Positions 26,119 through 38,504 of a stretch of 64,000 bases of DNA are shown here, in pieces; the first letter of the stretch is position 1, and each line of letters starts with the position of its first letter. The position numbers were made by a program, and so were the translations under genes. The stretch is taken from the NCBI RefSeq assembly GCF_028554725.1, contig NC_071670.1, positions 49,114,501-49,178,500 of the forward strand, in the 5' to 3' direction. The notes under the pieces are model-generated. The model saw nothing but the letters and a program-made list of their open reading frames with translations. It was not told where the DNA came from and did no database searches. Source of the stretch: Zeugodacus cucurbitae (lineage: Eukaryota; Arthropoda; Insecta; Diptera; Tephritidae).

Positions 26119-29116
26119 ATACGGATCAATAAAAAACAAAATTTGATATTTAATAATACCACTAGCTTCAGCTTCTTTCAGAGCAAGATATTTAGTACAT
26201 TGAGGTTCAGAGTTTTGTGATTTAAGTATCTTACGTTAGATAATTATAATGGCATTGGAAATCTGTATTCGATCTAAGGTGTCGGATAGAAAGATTGTGC
26301 TAAAAATTTAAGAATCTTCGCGATGGTGAAGAAGATTTCAGCTCTCATATGGTATTTCAGTTTCGACTGACAGCCCAGTCCTTCAAATTCAACGAATAAA
26401 ATACTTGGTTCGATATTCGTTGAAACTTCTTTGGTGGGTTTAAACCAAATTTACTGCAGTACTTTGGAAATAAATAAATTGTGCAATTCTATGTATAAAG
26501 ACAATTCAAAAATTGTCAATAAATCGGCACAGTGGCGCCACGAATGTCCAATTAATCTCTACACTGTCATACAATTGGAAAATTTCCCCCTGTAAGTCTG
26601 CTGAAAACTGACCAGATGTGCCGTCGGCACGTACTTCGGCAAAATGCTTATCTCAGCAGCAAAATCTTCGCGCTAACTATAGCCTTGCAACAATGACGGC
26701 TATTGTTTGAACCACTGCATTTATATAGAGATACATATGTATATAAAAGGTATTATAAACAAACGCCCACAAATTGCGGCTTTCAATGCTAAACAACAAC
26801 AAGAAAGAACATTAAATAGTGAATCTTTTTAGTTTTCATTGTCTCTGTAGCTTTGCAAAAGAACTCACGCCTATTGTCGATGAACAGAGACATCAACGCA
26901 ATTCGTTACGTGGCAGTGAGGCAGCGAGTGGACACTGCCAATTTGTGATGCCTCAATTCGTTAGAATTCTTCTATAGCAATTTTGGCTGATTTCTAAAGC
27001 ATTTTCCTTCGAATAAGATGTCACCAAGGTTGCGATTGAACGCAATTATCTAGCCAAACCTTGTTAAGAAAATTGAAATTTCAAAAAATTGAAAGAAAAG
27101 AGCAAAAACAATAACAAAAGCGCTGCAAAATCGTAAAATACCATTAAATGAGTCTTAACAATAATGAGGCATTGTTTTGTCAACATTACACACATATCCA
27201 GCAAATGCACGCAGCGAGCGACCGCTGACAATGCAATTGCAGACCACCAAGGAAACAGTTTTTCGTAACTCTATTTATGAAGGAAAAGGAAAGAAATCTT
27301 CGCTAACCACCCGCAATCTTAATATGCGCTTCAGGCGATGTGTTGTTGCTGCGCGTGCTATTAGTAAAAGATTGTCAACATGACGTCCAGTCGACGTTGT
27401 GGTCGAAATAACGGCAACAACAAAAATATCAAAACTAGAAAACAGTTGTGCATTTCTTGGCCAACTGGCAAATGGCAAATGTATTGCCATCCTGCGGCAT
27501 ATCCTCACATATAATATAATATGCATTGGTGTTTTGGTTTTATCGTTCTTAATCTTTTGTTCGATTTGTTGTATATTTTGGTTGCGATGTGGTCAAAACA
27601 TTGTCATAGCGCACAATGCCAGGCTGGACCTCACAGGTAACATTCGCATGCAGGACAATGCCAACAAATGACAAACAAATGAACATGTAAGCCACGTAGT
27701 GTATAGTATTTTGGCAAAACGGTACTGTTTTAAACATATATACATACATACATTCAAACTTATACTTAAGCAAACATACAAACATTTCAATAGAATATTT
27801 GAAACTACAGAGGAATCTCGAATTGAGATGTCTCTGCTAATGTCCACAGCAATAATTTAACTCTGTAAAATACCATAGAACTTCTTGAATGTAGAATATA
27901 TATATTCGTACGTATGTATATATCCAATTATATAAAATATCCTTCCAAATTCATTTAAGATTCTAAATTTTTATCGGCCTTCAATCCCTGTAAAAACATC
28001 CAGCGACTATAGATGAACTGTTAAAAATGGCCGAAGCTGAAAAGACGATTTCTTATAGGTCCTGATAATCCCAATAAATTCCATGAAAGTATAAGCACAC
28101 TTCTTTTAAGCGTTATAAAGTTTTTTTTTACTAAATATTGTTCATCCTCTAACTCCACTCGGTGTGAGTGTATTAAAACAAATTCAACGATTTAGATGTA
28201 TTTTAGTCTAGTCCCTCTCCAGGTCTCGAAGTTCTACTTGTGCGTCATCTTTAGAATCAATCGAATATCTTTAATAGATCTCTCTAGTATGGATATCATA
28301 AATGAAAAGCTACTTAAATTAATGAATTTGTCTATTTTATGGTAAGTCATAGCGATCATGTGTTCTCCTCATATAAATATTTGGTTTCGTCCCACGAAAT
28401 AACTATTCTTTTGCAACCGCTTCGAAAAATATCTCCTTATCAGACAACAGCTGAGTTTGGTTATGTTATAGTTGGATATATACATATGTATATGATCTAA
28501 CAAGTACAGTCAAAAGAAAAAATTGGAGACTAGTATCAAAAACGTAAACCAAAATTAATCTCAAATTGTTCCTCTTGCAAATTACATGTCTTCGTAATGT
28601 ACGTAGCTTCTTCAAGAAAACCAATGAATCAGGTATTAGCCTACCTATCGATGGGAGTTTAAACTAAAACATTTAACTACAAGAAAAGCTTAATAAAAGT
28701 TCACTGACATGATACAAACGATGAATTGCAAAGGATCGGGCATAAGATCTAACTTAAAAATCAATTTAAGGGCTTTAACAATAAATTATTCTCCCAGTCG
28801 TCACTTATTATTTTGCATGGCATCACATCATGGTCTATAATCGTTTAAAAACACATCTGGCACCGTATTAATTTTACAGATCTAAATTTCGGATCCACAA
28901 AAATGTTTCCAAATACAATTTCAGATCTTATAGAGCCCGTTTTTCAAACGAAGATATATTCTAGAAGAACATTCAGCTGCAAATATTAGCGATCTGAACA
29001 TCAATCGCTTGTAGGTATTTCCAAAAGCCCTCTCTAACATGTTGATACATACCAGTTGGTTCGGTAGAAAATTCAAAGTAAAGTATGTATGCAAGTAAAT
29101 TAGTACGAAGGTTCAA
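26119..29116. other. Non-coding DNA, no gene recognised
   Basis: 26500-27700 is a less AT-rich unique block with purine-rich and CAACAA stretches. The remainder is AT-rich. Open frames up to 90 codons overlap on opposite strands and lack domains. Confidence 0.5.
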
Positions 29117-30178
29117 ATATTTGCATTCGATGAACCAAACGGGACCAAACCAACGAAACGGGTAGGATTTAATTGAAATTTGCATAGCCCAATTTTATAG
29201 AAAAACAATTGTGCAATTCCAGATATGAAGAAAACAATTTGATATCGAACGGAGTATGGTGGTAGGTAAATTATCAAATTATAGTACTTTGTGTATTCAA
29301 TTTTAAGCAACGAATATGTTTTTAATTATGCTTTTTTTCGAAGAATTATTGGTAAATGGTATCCTTCGAGTGATGTAGTATATACGAAAGTATTTTTAGA
29401 AAACCGGATGATCAGAGTCAATATTATTTTGCCAAACTGGCCGTAAACGCTCCACAGGATACTGCCATCTATAGAATATCGATTTCGAAAGTCTATGTAT
29501 CTATCTGTCTCCATTCAGGGGTTAGAAAGGTTTCAAAATATCAAAATTTGAAATTTTATCTTATTAAATAGTACAATATACATATTTCAAATATTCTCCA
29601 AAATGAAATTTCATATCGAGTCGAGTAAAATTCTAAGAGATAGGCCCTTTGGGTTCGGTCCATCAGGCCACGTCACAGCTTGACTTTAAACTTTAAACGC
29701 ATTTACCTCAGAACTCAATTTTTTATGTCGGTGGACATGATATCTCGAAAAGTTATTAAGCGATTTTGTTCTCAGACATAAATGAAATAATAAGAATAAT
29801 AAATAATTGAATACGGTGGACCAAACGAGACCAATCCAACCAAACGGATAAGGTTTAAAGGAAGTTTATATAGCAAATGTTATGGTATAGACAATCCAGT
29901 AAAATGTGTTAATTTAAAGAAGAGAACAATGTGATATCGAAGGGAGTATGATGCTGGTTGAATTCAGAAGAAAAGTTGTCTACATTGAATTTTAAGGAAT
30001 GTCTGTTATGAAATCATGCTCCTTTATTCTCGAGGAATTATTGTTAAATGGGTTTATCGCAGACGCTGAAGTTACTGTGAAGGTGGAGTATTTAGCAAAC
30101 TAGAACACACGAAAGTATTTTTAGAAGACCGTCAGCAATCGTTTATATTTATATGTATATGTTCAGTATTGCCTAGCC
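29117..30178 (+). repeat. Direct repeat pair flanking an R2 fragment
   Basis: 29117-29440 and 29805-30178 are diverged direct copies. Both contain GAACCAAACGGGACCAAACC or a close variant, GATATCGAACGGAGTATG against GATATCGAAGGGAGTATG, GAAGAATTATTGGTAAATGG against GAGGAATTATTGTTAAATGG, and ACGAAAGTATTTTTAGAA. A partial R2 repeat sits between them (29519-29785). No coding is seen. Confidence 0.65.
29519..29785 (+). repeat. Dispersed repeat R2, truncated copy
   Basis: It matches the first half of R2: GGGTTAGAAAGGTTTCAAAA, TCGAGTAAAATTCTAAGAGA, GGCCCTTTGGG, CATCAGGCCACGT, and GTGGACATGATATCTCGAAA with AGTTATTAAGCGATTTTGTT. The distal half is absent. Confidence 0.75.
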
Positions 30179-30415
30179 AAAGACGAAAAAAAATAATATA
30201 ATTGGATATTGCGATAGTTTATATCATAAACATTAACAATGATACTTGCCACTCAGTGGACTCAACGAAATTAATTTGGAATGAAAAACTTAATGGTTAT
30301 GAAGATAAAGTATTGGAAGTATTTTTATCTCTATCATTTATTAGGTCTACAACTTTGTTTCTGCCGTTTTCCAATAGATGTCTTTAGGAACAAGCACTGG
30401 TCGATTAAATCGACT

Positions 30416-31562
30416 TTTATACTCTCGCAACAAAAGTTGCTAAGAGAGTATTATAGTTTTGTTCACATAACGGTTGTTTGTAAGTCATAAAACTAAACGA
30501 GTTAGATATGGGGTTATATATATCAAAATGATCAGGGTGACGAGACGATTCAAAATCCGAATGTCTGTCCGTCCGTCCGTCTGTCCGTGCAACGGTTATA
30601 AAAGTAAAATTTGGAATAAAGAATCGCACTATGAAGAAGCATATTTGGATGTAATCTGGATGTATCTCGCAAACCAATATAGCTATATGAACCAAATTTC
30701 TACAGTCGGTTCTCCTACGTGCCCCACCACACACCATGAAAACAGTTGAAATCAGATAATAACCACGCCCACCTCCCATACAAAGCTTTGTTTGATAATT
30801 GCTATAAGTGAGTTAACTCACTAACGAAAAACGTCAGAAACACTAAATTTCACAGAAAGCTACACTGAGATCTTTTTAACCAAATGGTAAATGGGCGTGG
30901 CATCGCCCACTTATGGGTCAAAAACCATATCTCAGGAGGTATTCGACAGATTTCAATGAAATTCGGTATATAATATTTTCTTGACACCCTGGTGACACGT
31001 GTGGAAAATTGATGAAATCGGTTTACAACCACAACAACTTTCCATATAAAAATATTTTGAAGTCCATCTGATTCGTTCACTTTACAAGATATACATAAGG
31101 AACCAATGGAGATATCAAAATAAAGCTTTACACAAATACAGTATATGATCTGTGGCATCACTTGTGAAAAATTTGTCGAAATCGGACTATAACTTTTCAA
31201 TGCCCCGTATATCGAATATGAAAAACTCAGTGCCCCATGGTAACTTTTCACCGAAAATTTCTGGAAATCTCTCAGGTATCTTAATTTAATTCAGAGGAAA
31301 TATTTTAATAGCGTGTCTGTGTACCAGAATAGGTTAAATTGGGTCATAACTTCCATTATATATGAATATATGAGAATACCTAATTATAGGATTTTCAAAA
31401 ATACGATGAGCTTAATAGCTTATAAATCGGTTAATATGTGAAATATATTTATGCCGAATACATGGGTAAAATTGTGTGTTTTCTTAATAAAAATATAGCA
31501 ATAAATTGCGAGAGTATAAAATGTTCGGTCGCACCCGAACTTATCCTTTCCTTACTTGTTTT
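30416..31562 (-). mobile_element. Dispersed repeat R1, complete copy (Helentron/DINE-like)
   Basis: This is the same element as 46088-47137, in reverse. Reading its minus strand, it starts AACAAGTAAGGAAAGG, has a short hairpin TTCGGGTGCGACCGAA, then TTTATACTCTCGCAAT. It ends with a GTCC/GTCT tetranucleotide run (30560-30590 on the plus strand) and a terminal hairpin (TACTCTCTTAGCAAC..GTTGCGAGAGTATA). The interior includes GGGCGTGGCATCGCCCAC and similar boxes but no ORF of meaning; the frames at 30417-30779 and 30850-31251 are non-coding. An inverted 13-15-base motif near both ends, a terminal stem-loop and an internal GTCY microsatellite are the hallmarks of DINE-1/Helentron non-autonomous elements. 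The assignment is inferred from structure. Confidence 0.7.
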
Positions 31563-32400
31563 ATATCGATCTTGGACATTTGTAACCTTAAATTTAAAAA
31601 AACCGGCGGAAACAAAGTTGTAGGCCTAATATAAAAATTGGGGTTCTTTGAAAATATATTTTATATATTATTAAATTTAATTAGAATTGTGGATAAACGA
31701 AAATAAGACTTCAAGAAAGGATGTAAGGAAGACTTTGTACATTTTTTACTATTAAGTAAGGATTTAAAAATATTATTTTTCATCGGAGAAATAGTTTCAG
31801 ACCCAACATATTTACATATACACTAAGATGCTTTTTGTTTCAAAAATTTCTTATATTTCTTTCTTTTTTCTTTGACTATAAGACTTATTTTAATTGAGTG
31901 CCCACCTGAGACTTCCCGTAGCGGAAGTAGATATTGTTAACATTCTTCGACTGTAAATAAAGACTCAAAACAATCAAATTTTAACAATGAAATTTTTAGC
32001 TACAAACGAAACTCATTACCTTGCAATTGACTAGCTATACTTTAGCAATGAAAAAGCAATACGATTTTTATTTACTGTAGAATTTAGCATTAATTTGCAA
32101 TTGAATGAATGGCGGCACACGGCACAAATATTGACAAAGTTTGCACTGAAAGACTACAGGACAATCGTTTGGCATGTGGCGTGCCCTTTGGCATGCGCTG
32201 CGACGGCGCACAGTATGCAAACAATTTTGATGTTTTCTCTATTTTATGAAGGCAAATACATAGATAGATACATAGCTACAGAGGTTTGCATGTGGGCATG
32301 AGTCTATTAAATCAAAAAATGTTTGAATGCAGCGTGTGGTCAGTGAGGCACAAATGAAGTGCCACAGCGAATTGGCCAGATACTTATGCCCGTATATAAA
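31563..32400. other. Non-coding spacer
   Basis: The sequence is AT-rich up to about 32090 and then slightly GC-richer. No element or gene is recognised. Confidence 0.5.
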
Positions 32401-33322
32401 GGGTGATTTTTTAAGAGCTTGATAACTTTTTTAAAAAAAAAAACGCATAAAATTTCTCATCGGTTCTTTATTTGAAACGTTAGATTGGTTCATGACATTT
32501 ACTTTTTGAAGATAATTTCATTTAAATGTTGACCGCGGCTGCGTCTTAGGTGGTCCATTCGGAAAGTCCAATTTTGGGCAACTTTTTCGAGCATTTCGGC
32601 CGGAATAGCCCGAATTTCTTCGGAAATGTTGTCTTCCAAAGCTGGAATAGTTGCTGGCTTATTTCTGTAGACTTTAGACTTGACGTAGCCCCACAAAAAA
32701 TAGTCTAAAGGCGTTAAATCGCATGATCTTGGTGGCCAACTTACGGGTCCATTTCTTGAGATGAATTGTTCTCCGAAGTTTTCCCTCAAAATGGCCATAG
32801 AATCGCGAGCTGTGTGGCATGTAGCGCCATCTTGTTGAAACCACATGTCAACCAAGTTCAGTTCTTCCATTTTTGGCAACAAAAAGTTTGTTAGCATCGA
32901 ACGATAGCGATCGCCATTCACCGTAACGTTGCGTCCAACAGCATCTTTGAAAAAATACGGTCCAATGATTCCACCAGCGTACAAACCACACCAAACAGTG
33001 CATTTTTCGGGATGCATGGGCAGTTCTTGAACGGCTTCTGGTTGCTCTTCACCCCAAATGCGGCAATTTTGCTTATTTACGTAGCCATTCAACCAGAAAT
33101 GAGCCTCATCGCTGAACAAAATTTGTCGATAAACACATTTCGAACCGAACACTGATTTTGGTAATAAAATTCAATGATTTGCAAGCGTTGCTCGTTAGTA
33201 AGTCTATTCATGATGAAATGTCAAAGCATACTGAGCATCTTTCTCTTTGACACCATGTCTGAAATCCCACGTGATCTGTCAAATACTAATGCATGAAAAT
33301 CCTAACCTCAAAAAAATCACCC
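32401..33322 (-). mobile_element. DD41D (rosa-like) Tc1/mariner element, internal deletion
   Basis: The element is bounded by GGGTGATTTTTTAAG on the left and CTCAAAAAAATCACCC on the right (inverted repeats of about 14 bases, one indel). The flanks are TA-rich, but an exact target duplication is not clear. The transposase lies on the minus strand. A correct N-terminus starts at 33211 (MNRLTNEQRLQIIEFYYQNQ then CSVRNV) and breaks off at about 33134 into the catalytic region. The missing part corresponds to about 120 residues of helix-turn-helix and linker. At 922 bases the copy is otherwise clean, so it looks like a fairly young deletion derivative. It needs transposase from elsewhere to move. 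Confidence 0.92.
32499..33152 (-). pseudogene. DD41D transposase, catalytic domain
   Basis: This open stretch of 217 codons encodes an almost complete DDE/D integrase-like domain. The first Asp is in FSDEAHFW (residue 15), the second in WFQQDGATCHTA (residue 108) and the third in DLTPLDYFLWG (residue 150). There are 41 residues between the second and third, which defines DD41D. The C-terminus FRMDHLRRSRGQHLNEIIF is intact. The frame has no ATG of its own at this point (it opens on a GTG). The true N-terminus from 33211 joins out of frame, because the internal deletion joined the two parts at a few shared bases (TTT). The protein would cut and paste DNA at its inverted repeats, but this copy lacks the DNA-binding domain and so should not act. 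Confidence 0.9.
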
Positions 33323-34570
33323 GTTATATATACATATACCTATGAGGTGCAATTGAAGGCGAGAAGATTGGGGTTGACGCTGATGCCGTGCGCTGATATT
33401 GACACTGATCATGCTGGCCACAGCTGTGTGGCACAGTTTGCGGTTCGTCGTTTACCCATATTCTACGGCAACAATAAAACATACAAAAACAAAAAATCAC
33501 ATATTGAAGAAAATACCAGGGCCAGGTGTGCAAGCAAATCGTTTCTAATGGCACCTTAATTCCACCTAAGGGAGTTGTCAACTCAATTTCCAAGGAAATG
33601 AAATCTAAATTTGGCGCATTCGCCAGCGTTTTGCGGTTTATTTGCGCGTAGCGGCGCTGAAGTGTGGAGTAAAATTCATTTCCATTTTTCATTTTATGAC
33701 ACAAACAAATGCGCAGGCACTCATAAATGCCAACCGCATCCATAGAGTACTGGATGAGTGCGAGATCATTAGAAGTTGGAAAAGTGCAAATGCCAGTTGT
33801 CGCTTGTCACTGACTGCCAACCGCTCTTTCTATATAAATATATATAAATACATATGTACATATGTAAGTACCAGCATGTTCTTTGCACGCATGCGCCGCG
33901 TCGTGTACGTGTCTTGAATTTCTCCATATGTAAGTAAGCACTACGCCTGCGCGCATGCTGGCGTCGCAGCACTATTTGTTATTGGCGCGCGTATGCCACA
34001 GGCGTGATGCCATCCTGCCACTTCAACGCAGATAGTCGGCAGCTGCTCTGAAAATGCATAAAATTTGCTGGCTGCCATATCTCAATAATTTGTAGAAGCA
34101 CGCGTCTGCATCACGTCAGCAGTGAGTGGCGGTTCCCGTTAAACTGTTGCTGCCACACTTGCACTTAACTATGCACTTGGAGTTTTATTGCTTTTATTAA
34201 AATGTAAATAACTCCAAAATAAGTTTCAATTTGTTCATGAAATCGTTAATTTTTATTATCTAACTGGTAACATATTTTTCGCAAGTGAAGTGTCTATCTA
34301 AATTTATCTATCACTTTGTCCTTGTAAAGATCGAGCTCCCATCCTTCCTGCCGAAGCGCATTTTAATCTAGTTCACATCTAAGGTTAGGAAACCTCGAAC
34401 TATACTCATGAGTTGGTAAATTATCTTATTCCTTCTCGTTGCTCTGGGATGTTAAAATTTGAAGATGACCCTGGACTGGAAACTCCCTTTCGATACATTA
34501 TGTGCCGAGGTATTATAAGCGATTGAAATTATGTTATTAATCATATTCAGGATTGTTTTTAAATTTCAGA
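33323..34570. other. Less AT-rich unique non-coding block
   Basis: It has GC-richer sequence with GCGCATGC-type stretches (for example near 33950) and ACATATGTA motifs at 33850-33862. The open frames on both strands (33324-33743 minus, 33642-33917 plus) overlap each other and show no domain. It may be regulatory. Confidence 0.45.
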
Positions 34571-35045
34571 ATATTAGTTTGAACAATATATTTTGGTATG
34601 TATATCGTTTGGTGGAGCAGTTTCTAGACAGTATGGCCATCGAACCCAAAACACGGAGTAATTTCCAAATTACACAGTCAAGGTGTTAAAGCACTGTGGT
34701 CAGTTCAAATCGCTTTTGGCAAACCCCAAACCAGTGGCTAAGAAAAAACATTTTTCATGGCCTTCATGTAATCAAATATTTACTCTAAATCATCGTAGAA
34801 TGGTTACGACGCAAATCACGAACTTCAGCTCCGCTTTTATTTACCTAGAGAATGCAAATGAATTTTTATCGTTGAAATACACTATGCGAACGATCTCTAA
34901 AATTGTACTTTGGCGTAGGGCATCATGTTTTACGAGCTTCATTTTATATTTTATGGCATCGAATACCATTCCGGAAGAACACTTTAAGTGATTTGATATC
35001 CTTTTATGTTTTCCCCTCCTCTCTAAGCTCAAGAATCAAAGGATT
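34570..35045 (-). pseudogene. Tc1-like transposase relic
   Basis: The minus strand encodes a recognisable Tc1 N-terminal homeodomain-like block at about 34840-35032: ERRGKHKRISNHLKCSSGMV then FDAIKYK, matching the GKSxRxIAxxLxCSxxxVxxAIxxYK pattern, followed by ILEIVRIVYFNDKNSF (R-x-I-x-R-I-x-K-x-D-P-F block). Lower coordinates continue in other frames with FGFDGHTV and KLLHQTIYIPKY, equivalent to the LFGSDGxxYVxRxxxxxYxPKY block after the first catalytic Asp. No terminal repeats were found. Several frameshifts and stops make it a pseudogene. Confidence 0.65.
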
Positions 35046-36319
35046 TTCTTCCATGGAGTAATGAAGCCCTATACACAATAGAATCAAAATTTTTTCGTTG
35101 TAGTAGGGAATTGCTTTTAAATTACAATGAACAGTATAATCAAACTCACTATATTTTTATAATTTATATATTTAAATTTTTTTCGGCATTTTTCCTTGAA
35201 GAAAATCAAAAACGCTATTTTATTGAACAGCCAAAAACGTGGGTATTTGCGGAAAAATATTCAAAAATCAGAAAAATAAAGCAAATCAAACGGTTTTATT
35301 TTTTGCTTTTTCTTATCTATATATTCCTTTTAATAGAATTAATGTGGAAGAGATCAACTAAAGGAAAGGAATATATAAGAAAATCCATTATATATTGTCC
35401 CTTCCATCGCACTGCTACTTACAAAGCTGTACCCACAAAAATATTTTCCACAAAAATCTTTAAAATTGTCTTGCATTAAAATTTTTAAACGCGGACCAGT
35501 ACTCTACGTTTTTACATCCAAAATAAGAAGAAAATTATTAAATACATTTGGCCTATATTTTATATAGGTAAATAAGTTCATTTAAGAATTGAGATGTTCA
35601 TTATTCAGAAATATTTAGATTTTTGAAATAAAATAATGAGAAGACAGCTTAACCAAAATTTCAGAAAAAAAAACAAAAAATATATATGTATGTATAAACA
35701 TGCTTATTATAGTTTCAGCAAGCGTTACTAAAATCTGTAAAAAAAACACATTTAGCAAAAGCTCTTGCAATTCAAACTAAATAGTGTTTCATCAATCATC
35801 ATAATAATTTTCTTTTTCAAGTGAAAATTTCCCAATAAAAATATAGTTGACATTTTATTTAAATCATATTCGGAACGAACTTTAGTTCCTGGGACAAATA
35901 TATGTATAAAATGTATAAAGCCAAAATCAGCCCTCTTTAAGCATTCGATTTATTTAACAGAAATTACTATATTTTAATTTCAAAGTGTTTCAACTGAAAC
36001 GTATATTCTATACTTCTGGTTACTGTGACACTCCCTATTACTACACAATTTTTTATAAAGCTTTACCAAAATTTCATCTTTCTTAATTTCTCGCCGAACA
36101 TTAGGCTACCAGATCATTTCAAGCATAAGAACAATATTGCTGCAAAATTATAGTAAAAATAAAACTACTTCTAACTACAAAAAATTTTAAAAATTTCGGA
36201 ATTTTTAATTTCAAATATGAACTACTGTTAAAAAGTACATTTTGGTATCCCGAAATCTTAATATAATTTTTGTATTGGCAAATATAGGTAATAAATGTTT
36301 ATAAAATCAATAGAAACGG
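35046..36319. other. AT-rich non-coding stretch
   Basis: A 122-codon plus-strand frame (35111-35479) is Lys/Ile/Phe-rich, as expected of AT-rich random sequence, and has no domain. Nothing else was noticed. Confidence 0.5.
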
Positions 36320-36854
36320 GGTGTGTTAAAAAATAACGGGAATTTTCGTTTTTTGAACAAAATATTTTTTCATTCGTCTACATTAATGTTGTCGCCTTTA
36401 ATATAGTCTCCTTTCAATATTATCTATGTATTTAGACAGCTGCTTCCAATCGTCGAAACACTTCCCAAATTCCAATTTTGGGATATCCTTTGGCCTTTCA
36501 GCTATTTCTCGTTTGCTTGTAAAATAACGGCTCATTCAGGTTCTCTTCATATTTGGGAATAGGAAAAAGTCACAAGGAGTCATGAGTGTCGAATATGGCG
36601 GCTGGGCATCGTTACAGTATTGTTTTTGGCCAAGAATTCACGAACAAGCAACGAATTGTTAGCTTTTAACAAATGAAAGTTGCCAAACTCATAAAAACAC
36701 GTCAAACCGTAGCGGCTGCTACATACAAATTAAGAAATGAATACAGCTTAAAAGTTTAGCGTACTTCAGGCGCAATCTCAACATAATCGAAAAAAAATTG
36801 ACAATTAGATTTCTATAAATTATTTATAAATTCCCGTTATTTTTTGAACATACC
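36320..36854 (-). mobile_element. Mariner-like relic with about 27-base inverted repeats
   Basis: The left end reads GGTGTGTTAAAAAATAACGG then GAATTT. The right end, reverse-complemented, reads GGTATGTTCAAAAAATAACG then GGAATTT. Inside, the minus strand keeps transposase fragments: LVREFLAKNNT near 36605-36650, WNLGSVSTIGSSCLNT (a frame-shifted relative of CFxDWKxRWxKCI), and ILKGDYIKGDNINVDE near 36380-36415, the typical C-terminal GDYFEGDNI block of one mariner lineage. At 535 bases, well under half of a full element, it is inactive. Confidence 0.75.
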
Positions 36855-37106
36855 TGGTATTTAACTGCCCTTCAATTTTAATCTTTTATGAGCAGTGAAT
36901 AAATATATTAATGGTTGTAAATACTATGGTTTATATTTTTTGGTATTTAAAGTTAGTAAAGAATTGAAATGCGTAAAAATTAAAGTTTATGGTATATTAT
37001 GATTTGAAAGGGAAATTTTATTGAAAAGTAATTGTTTACTCATTATTATTAACGCTTTCGTTCCTCTTTCCTTCTTTAGTAAATGCGGAGACTTGAAATT
37101 TACTTA

Positions 37107-38504
37107 CAGTCAAAGACAAAAGTTTAAATACATCCATTAAATTTCGTTTTTTATTGAAATTAAGTGTTTTAAAACAAATTGATTGATGCAGTTTATTTGT
37201 GCAAAAAATCATTTTTACGTAGATAACAGTAAATTCATAAAAAAGACATAAAAATACGCGGGACAAAAGTTCAAATACTGCCACTGAATAATATGCATCG
37301 TATGTTTTTCCGATTTTTTTTTGGAAAAAGTACCATTATATTCGATGATTTAATAACTTTTAGATTTGTTTTCGGCATTAGACACAATTTATTCTGCAAC
37401 AGTGAACAAAAAATAATAAAAATGGTAAAGGAAACTTGAATACCAGCTGTTAAGCATCATGGTTTGGTAATAGGAGCAGCTACCGTGAAATATCTAAGGT
37501 TTACAGATGGTATATTGGACAAATAAGTATATGCAAGTATTTTGGAACAACATATCGCTCATTTACTTGAATAGTGTCACAACTCAAAAATGTCGATTTT
37601 TCAGGTTAGCGATTTAAAGTTTTCAATTGCCTCTTATATAGCAAATATAGAAAAATTCCATAAGTTTATTAACAATTCTAGTGGCGTGTAATATATTAAA
37701 TACCATGTTGAGCATCAATGGACCAAAGAGAGTGTACTAATACTTTTTCTTGGGCATAAACGCGACTCATTTTGAATTGTGTCCTTATTTGTGAAAAAAA
37801 AAGAATTCAATTTCGCCGTCATAAGTCAAATGTGTCGTTTTTGTTGAAAAAATCAATATGAAAAATTTAAATACTTTTCACCAATACCGTTGTAACACAA
37901 AATATGTCTCTCTTTCGGAAAAAAATCCATGCCTAATTCTGGCACAACTGAGAACAGTCGTTATTGTGGTTAAAAACTAATGCAAAATAACAAGTTTAAG
38001 AACGGCACATTTCTATAACACGGTTTATTTTCCTACGCATCGGAATGAAATGCAATATGGACGCTGAAATTGCGCACATTTCTGCATACTCAACTCAAAA
38101 ATCGTGTTTTTTGAGTTGTGACACTATTCAAGTAAATGATCGATATGTAGTCTTCATTGGAATCTCAAATTTTGGAAATTCTTGGATATTCCAACAAAAC
38201 GACGAATCTAAGCATACGACGAGCTTAGTGAAGGAATGGTTTTTGTATTATGCTCCTCATCAGCTCCATAGTCTGCCATAATCACCAAACAAGTCGACTG
38301 AGTAATTTTAGGAGCTATTGCCAGGAAAAATTTATAATGCGTCTTCAACTACCAAACAATCCCTGAAAGAAGCTCTGAAAAAGGAGTGGTCTTATATTGC
38401 GCCGTCTAACAAATTATTAAATTTAATTTATTGCCTTTATATTCGTTTGATTAAGTCTGAAAATAAAATTCTATGCACTGTATTTAAACTTTTGCCTTTG
38501 ACTG
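37107..38504 (+). mobile_element. Tc1-like element with TA duplications
   Basis: The ends are CAGTCAAAGACAAAAGTTTA AATACA and, reverse-complemented, CAGTCAAAGGCAAAAGTTTA AATACA, each directly next to TA (37105-37106, 38505-38506). A second related motif, GACAAAAGTTCAAATACTG, lies inside the left end at about 37262, suggesting an IR/DR-type end. Plus-strand transposase blocks are IPAVKHHG, TVKYLRFTDGILDKYVYASI (37450-37550) and, after the nested insertion, GNSWIFQQNDESKHTTSLVK and EWFLYYAPHQLHSLP, then KQSLKEALKKEWSYIAP. The second catalytic Asp region reads QQND instead of QQDN, and the SPDLNPIEHLW block is broken by stops. The N-terminal DNA-binding part is deleted. It is inactive. Confidence 0.88.
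37551..38148. mobile_element. Inverted-repeat element nested inside the Tc1 element
   Basis: The arms are CATATCGCTCATTTACTTGA then ATAGTGTCACAACTCAAAAA (left) and nearly the same sequence inverted at the right end, about 40 bases or more with few mismatches; the similarity fades towards TCGATTTTT. The element interrupts the Tc1 transposase frame between the YASILEQ and SNFGNSWIF blocks, so it came later. The interior (about 500 bases) is non-coding and matches nothing else in the window. It fits a MITE. An exact target duplication could not be identified. Confidence 0.7.

Noticed and set aside
30417..31251. 120- and 133-codon minus-strand frames
   Set aside because: They lie inside the non-coding R1 repeat and are not kept open in the other R1 copies.
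35111..35479. 122-codon plus-strand frame with hydrophobic stretches
   Set aside because: Lys/Ile/Phe/Tyr-rich composition expected from AT-rich DNA; no family resemblance.
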